DNA of 27,896 bases from an uncultured Massilia sp. (GTDB lineage: Bacteria; Pseudomonadota; Gammaproteobacteria; Burkholderiales; Burkholderiaceae). Each line of letters begins with the position of its first letter. Position 1 is the first letter of the stretch. Below are positions 25,772-27,896 of this stretch, piece by piece. A model generated the notes under the pieces. That model had not been told where the DNA came from. It did no database searches and was given only the letters and a program-made list of their open reading frames with translations. Where the stretch lies: assembly GCA_946886065.1 (NCBI GenBank), contig CAMPHU010000038.1:1-27896 (forward strand). The letters are read 5' to 3'. The position numbers and the translations under genes are program-made.

Positions 25772-26384
25772 CCTGGGCTTCCTTCTTGAACTCGAACAGG
25801 CCGCTCCAGGCGATGGTCTCGTACTCCAGGTCGATCAGCTCGAAGCTGATCTGGTGGTAGCGCGACAGCGTGCCGGTGCGGGACGAGTTCGCATCCAGCG
25901 ACGTGATGCGGCCGCCCAGGCGGAAGTCGGCGCCGGCCTTGGCCTTGGTGCTGCGGATGGTGCCGCGGTCGGTTTCGCCGCTGCGCTTGGCTTCGCGTTC
26001 CTTCGAGACCATGTCGCCGTAGTGACGGGCGACGAACACCAGGCGGCCCTGGGCAGCGCGGTTCAGTTCGATGCGCAGGCGGTCGGTGATCAGGTTCTTG
26101 TTCACGCGCGACGAGCTGTCGTTGGCGAAGTATTCCGAATCGATGATGATGCGCGGCGGCGTGGTGCGGCCGGCGATGGCCGGGTTCGACAGGATGTCGC
26201 GCACCATCTTGTCGGTGCTCGACACGATGTCCTGGGCTTCCATGCCCACACCGGCGACCTGGGTCGAGGTGGTGCTCACGTCCTGGTAGACCACGCGGCT
26301 GCCCGCGCTGTTGTTCAGGTTCGGGGTGGCGCAGCCGCTCAGGGCCAGCACGGCGGCCAGGGCCGCGATGTACGTCGTTTTCAT
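25752..26384 (-). CDS. lpoB: LpoB-like penicillin-binding protein activator lipoprotein
   Basis: LpoB is an outer-membrane lipoprotein that reaches through the peptidoglycan to stimulate PBP1b. The 210-residue product has a signal peptide with lipobox LALSGC (Cys18), then the LpoB/COG3417 domain: PPRIIIDSEYFANDSSSRVNKNLITDRLRIELNRAAQGRLVFVAR, GADFRLGGRITSL and HQISFELIDLEYETIAWSGLFEFKK. The short linker before the domain is less proline-rich than in E. coli. The ATG at 26384 has AAGGA seven bases upstream; the preceding TTG is rejected. It follows the glycine-zipper gene by 10 bases. Confidence 0.85.
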   Translation of the reverse strand: MKTTYIAALAAVLALSGCATPNLNNSAGSRVVYQDVSTTSTQVAGVGMEAQDIVSSTDKMVRDILSNPAIAGRTTPPRIIIDSEYFANDSSSRVNKNLITDRLRIELNRAAQGRLVFVARHYGDMVSKEREAKRSGETDRGTIRSTKAKAGADFRLGGRITSLDANSSRTGTLSRYHQISFELIDLEYETIAWSGLFEFKKEAQDDVLYR

Positions 26385-26394
26385 CAATAAATCC

Positions 26395-26910
26395 TTACTT
26401 CACGCCGGCCGATGCGTTAATGATCGCCTGGTAGTAGGTGGTCTTCAGTTCCGGGTAGATTTCCTGGGTCAGCTTCAGGGCTTCGGCGAAGTCCTTGTGG
26501 GTCGAGTTCTTGGCGTACATGTAGACGGCCAGGTCGTTGACCGAGTTGAACGAGATGTCCGAGTTGGCGCGGATGAACTCTTCGCCGCCGGCCATCTTCA
26601 GCGCGATGGCGCGGCCGGCCGATTCGCCGACTGCCTGGCCCAGGAAGCCGCCGATGAACGGGATGTTTTCAGCCACTTTCTGGCCGGCCTGGGCGCCCAG
26701 GAAGCCGCCGATGCTGGCGCCGGCGCTGGCGTTGCGGCCCTTCTCGACCCAGGCAGCCACGGTGCCGTCTTCGGTGTACGGCGACATGTACTTGCCGCTG
26801 TTGCCCACGATCGGGGTCGGCGCGGTGATCAGGTTCGGTGCAGCGATGCGCGGGGCACTCGCGCAAGCGGTGAGGACGAGTGCGAACAGCAGGACGGAGA
26901 TTTTTTTCAT
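26395..26910 (-). CDS. Glycine-zipper lipoprotein
   Basis: A 171-residue lipoprotein of unknown function. MKKISVLLFALVLTAC forms a signal peptide with lipobox (Cys16). At about 77-118 is a glycine-zipper region (ASIGGFLGAQAGQKV...FIGGFLGQAVGESAGRAIAL) expected to pack in or insert into a membrane. The C-terminal part (SVNDLAVYMYAKNSTHKDFAEALKLTQEIYPELKTTY) is predicted helical. The start at 26910 gives a proper signal peptide, so the longer reading from 26961 is rejected. It is the first gene of the LpoB-like operon. Glycine-zipper lipoproteins are often associated with the outer membrane; a role in envelope integrity is inferred. Confidence 0.85.
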   Translation of the reverse strand: MKKISVLLFALVLTACASAPRIAAPNLITAPTPIVGNSGKYMSPYTEDGTVAAWVEKGRNASAGASIGGFLGAQAGQKVAENIPFIGGFLGQAVGESAGRAIALKMAGGEEFIRANSDISFNSVNDLAVYMYAKNSTHKDFAEALKLTQEIYPELKTTYYQAIINASAGVK

Positions 26911-27031
26911 GATTTTCAGGACCTTGGTCGTTGGAAGCCGGCCCCGTCGTTGCAGGGCCATGGTTATGAAGTGCGGGGATCACCAGTTGGTGAAGAGGTA
27001 TTACAAACAGACAATTTGCTTGCAGGGATGC

Positions 27032-27060
27032 AATTTACATGGGGATAGCATGAAAATCAA
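27032..27060 (-). promoter_or_regulatory. Candidate promoter of the LpoB-like operon
   Basis: On the minus strand TTGATT (27060-27055) is followed after exactly 17 bases by TAAATT (27037-27032). It lies just beyond the aceA terminator and about 120 bases before the first gene, so the mRNA would carry a long leader. The rest of the gap holds no gene. Confidence 0.45.
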
Positions 27061-27085
27061 CAGCTGTTGCCCCTTTGATACACGC

Positions 27086-27117
27086 AAAAAAACACGCACC
27101 GAAGTGCGCGTTTTTTT
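27086..27117 (-). terminator. aceA terminator (bidirectional)
   Basis: In the minus-strand RNA CGCGCAC pairs with GUGCGUG (one G-U pair) around a UUCG loop, followed by seven U; seven A precede it. On the plus strand the stem has a mismatch, so the minus direction is favoured, though the flanking A and T runs could serve both. Confidence 0.9.
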
Positions 27118-27144
27118 GGAGGATGAGCGTTCTAAAAATTAGAA

Positions 27145-27896
<752 letters not shown>

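Noticed and set aside
24194..25789. 531-codon plus-strand open frame
   Set aside because: Antisense of the YcfL-like and COG3014-like genes.

Overview
The window is about 28 kb of GC-rich chromosome from a betaproteobacterium. Gene order and protein sequences look most like the Oxalobacteraceae (Massilia/Janthinobacterium-like), but the genus is inferred, not proven. It is core chromosome: I see no insertion sequence, prophage, CRISPR array, tRNA or rRNA. Almost every gene is on the minus strand; only maf and an RsmI-like methyltransferase are on the plus strand. No gene-free stretch exceeds 300 bases; the longest is 8722-9013, upstream of lepA.

Layout, read in the direction of minus-strand transcription (right to left). 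(1) 27145-27896: the 3' part of aceA (isocitrate lyase), closed by a strong bidirectional terminator. (2) 26910-23463: a tight five-gene envelope operon encoding a glycine-zipper lipoprotein, an LpoB-like activator lipoprotein, a COG3014-type repeat protein, a YcfL-like lipoprotein and an unrecognised secreted protein, closed by a terminator. (3) 23293-20713: rlmJ with a long disordered tail, then a degenerate-EAL/HDOD signalling protein. (4) 19294-20678 (+): maf and the methyltransferase, divergent from yceD. (5) 19111-12519: yceD-rpmF-plsX-fabH-fabD-fabG-acpP-fabF, the classical fatty-acid/phospholipid initiation cluster. (6) 12409-9014: a YgfX-like membrane protein, rpoE (sigma-E), a short rseA, a DegP/MucD protease and a glutaredoxin-like protein. 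(7) 8721-1: lepA-lepB-DUF4845-rnc-era-recO-pdxJ-acpS-uvrC, with several stop/start overlaps.

The clusters are linked by function. AcpS activates the AcpP made in the fab cluster. PlsX, FabH, FabD, FabG and FabF build acyl chains for the envelope. LepB processes exported proteins, several of which are encoded here. The sigma-E region would monitor envelope state.

The most unusual points are: a sigma-E locus whose RseA ends before any membrane anchor and which has no rseB/mucB gene; a sigma-E-type promoter motif inside the end of the ygfX-like gene, in front of rpoE; a lepA leader with a terminator hairpin overlapping a 24-codon reading frame; the LpoB-like operon with poorly characterised partners; and disordered extensions on RlmJ and UvrC. 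I found no clearly new defence or mobile system.
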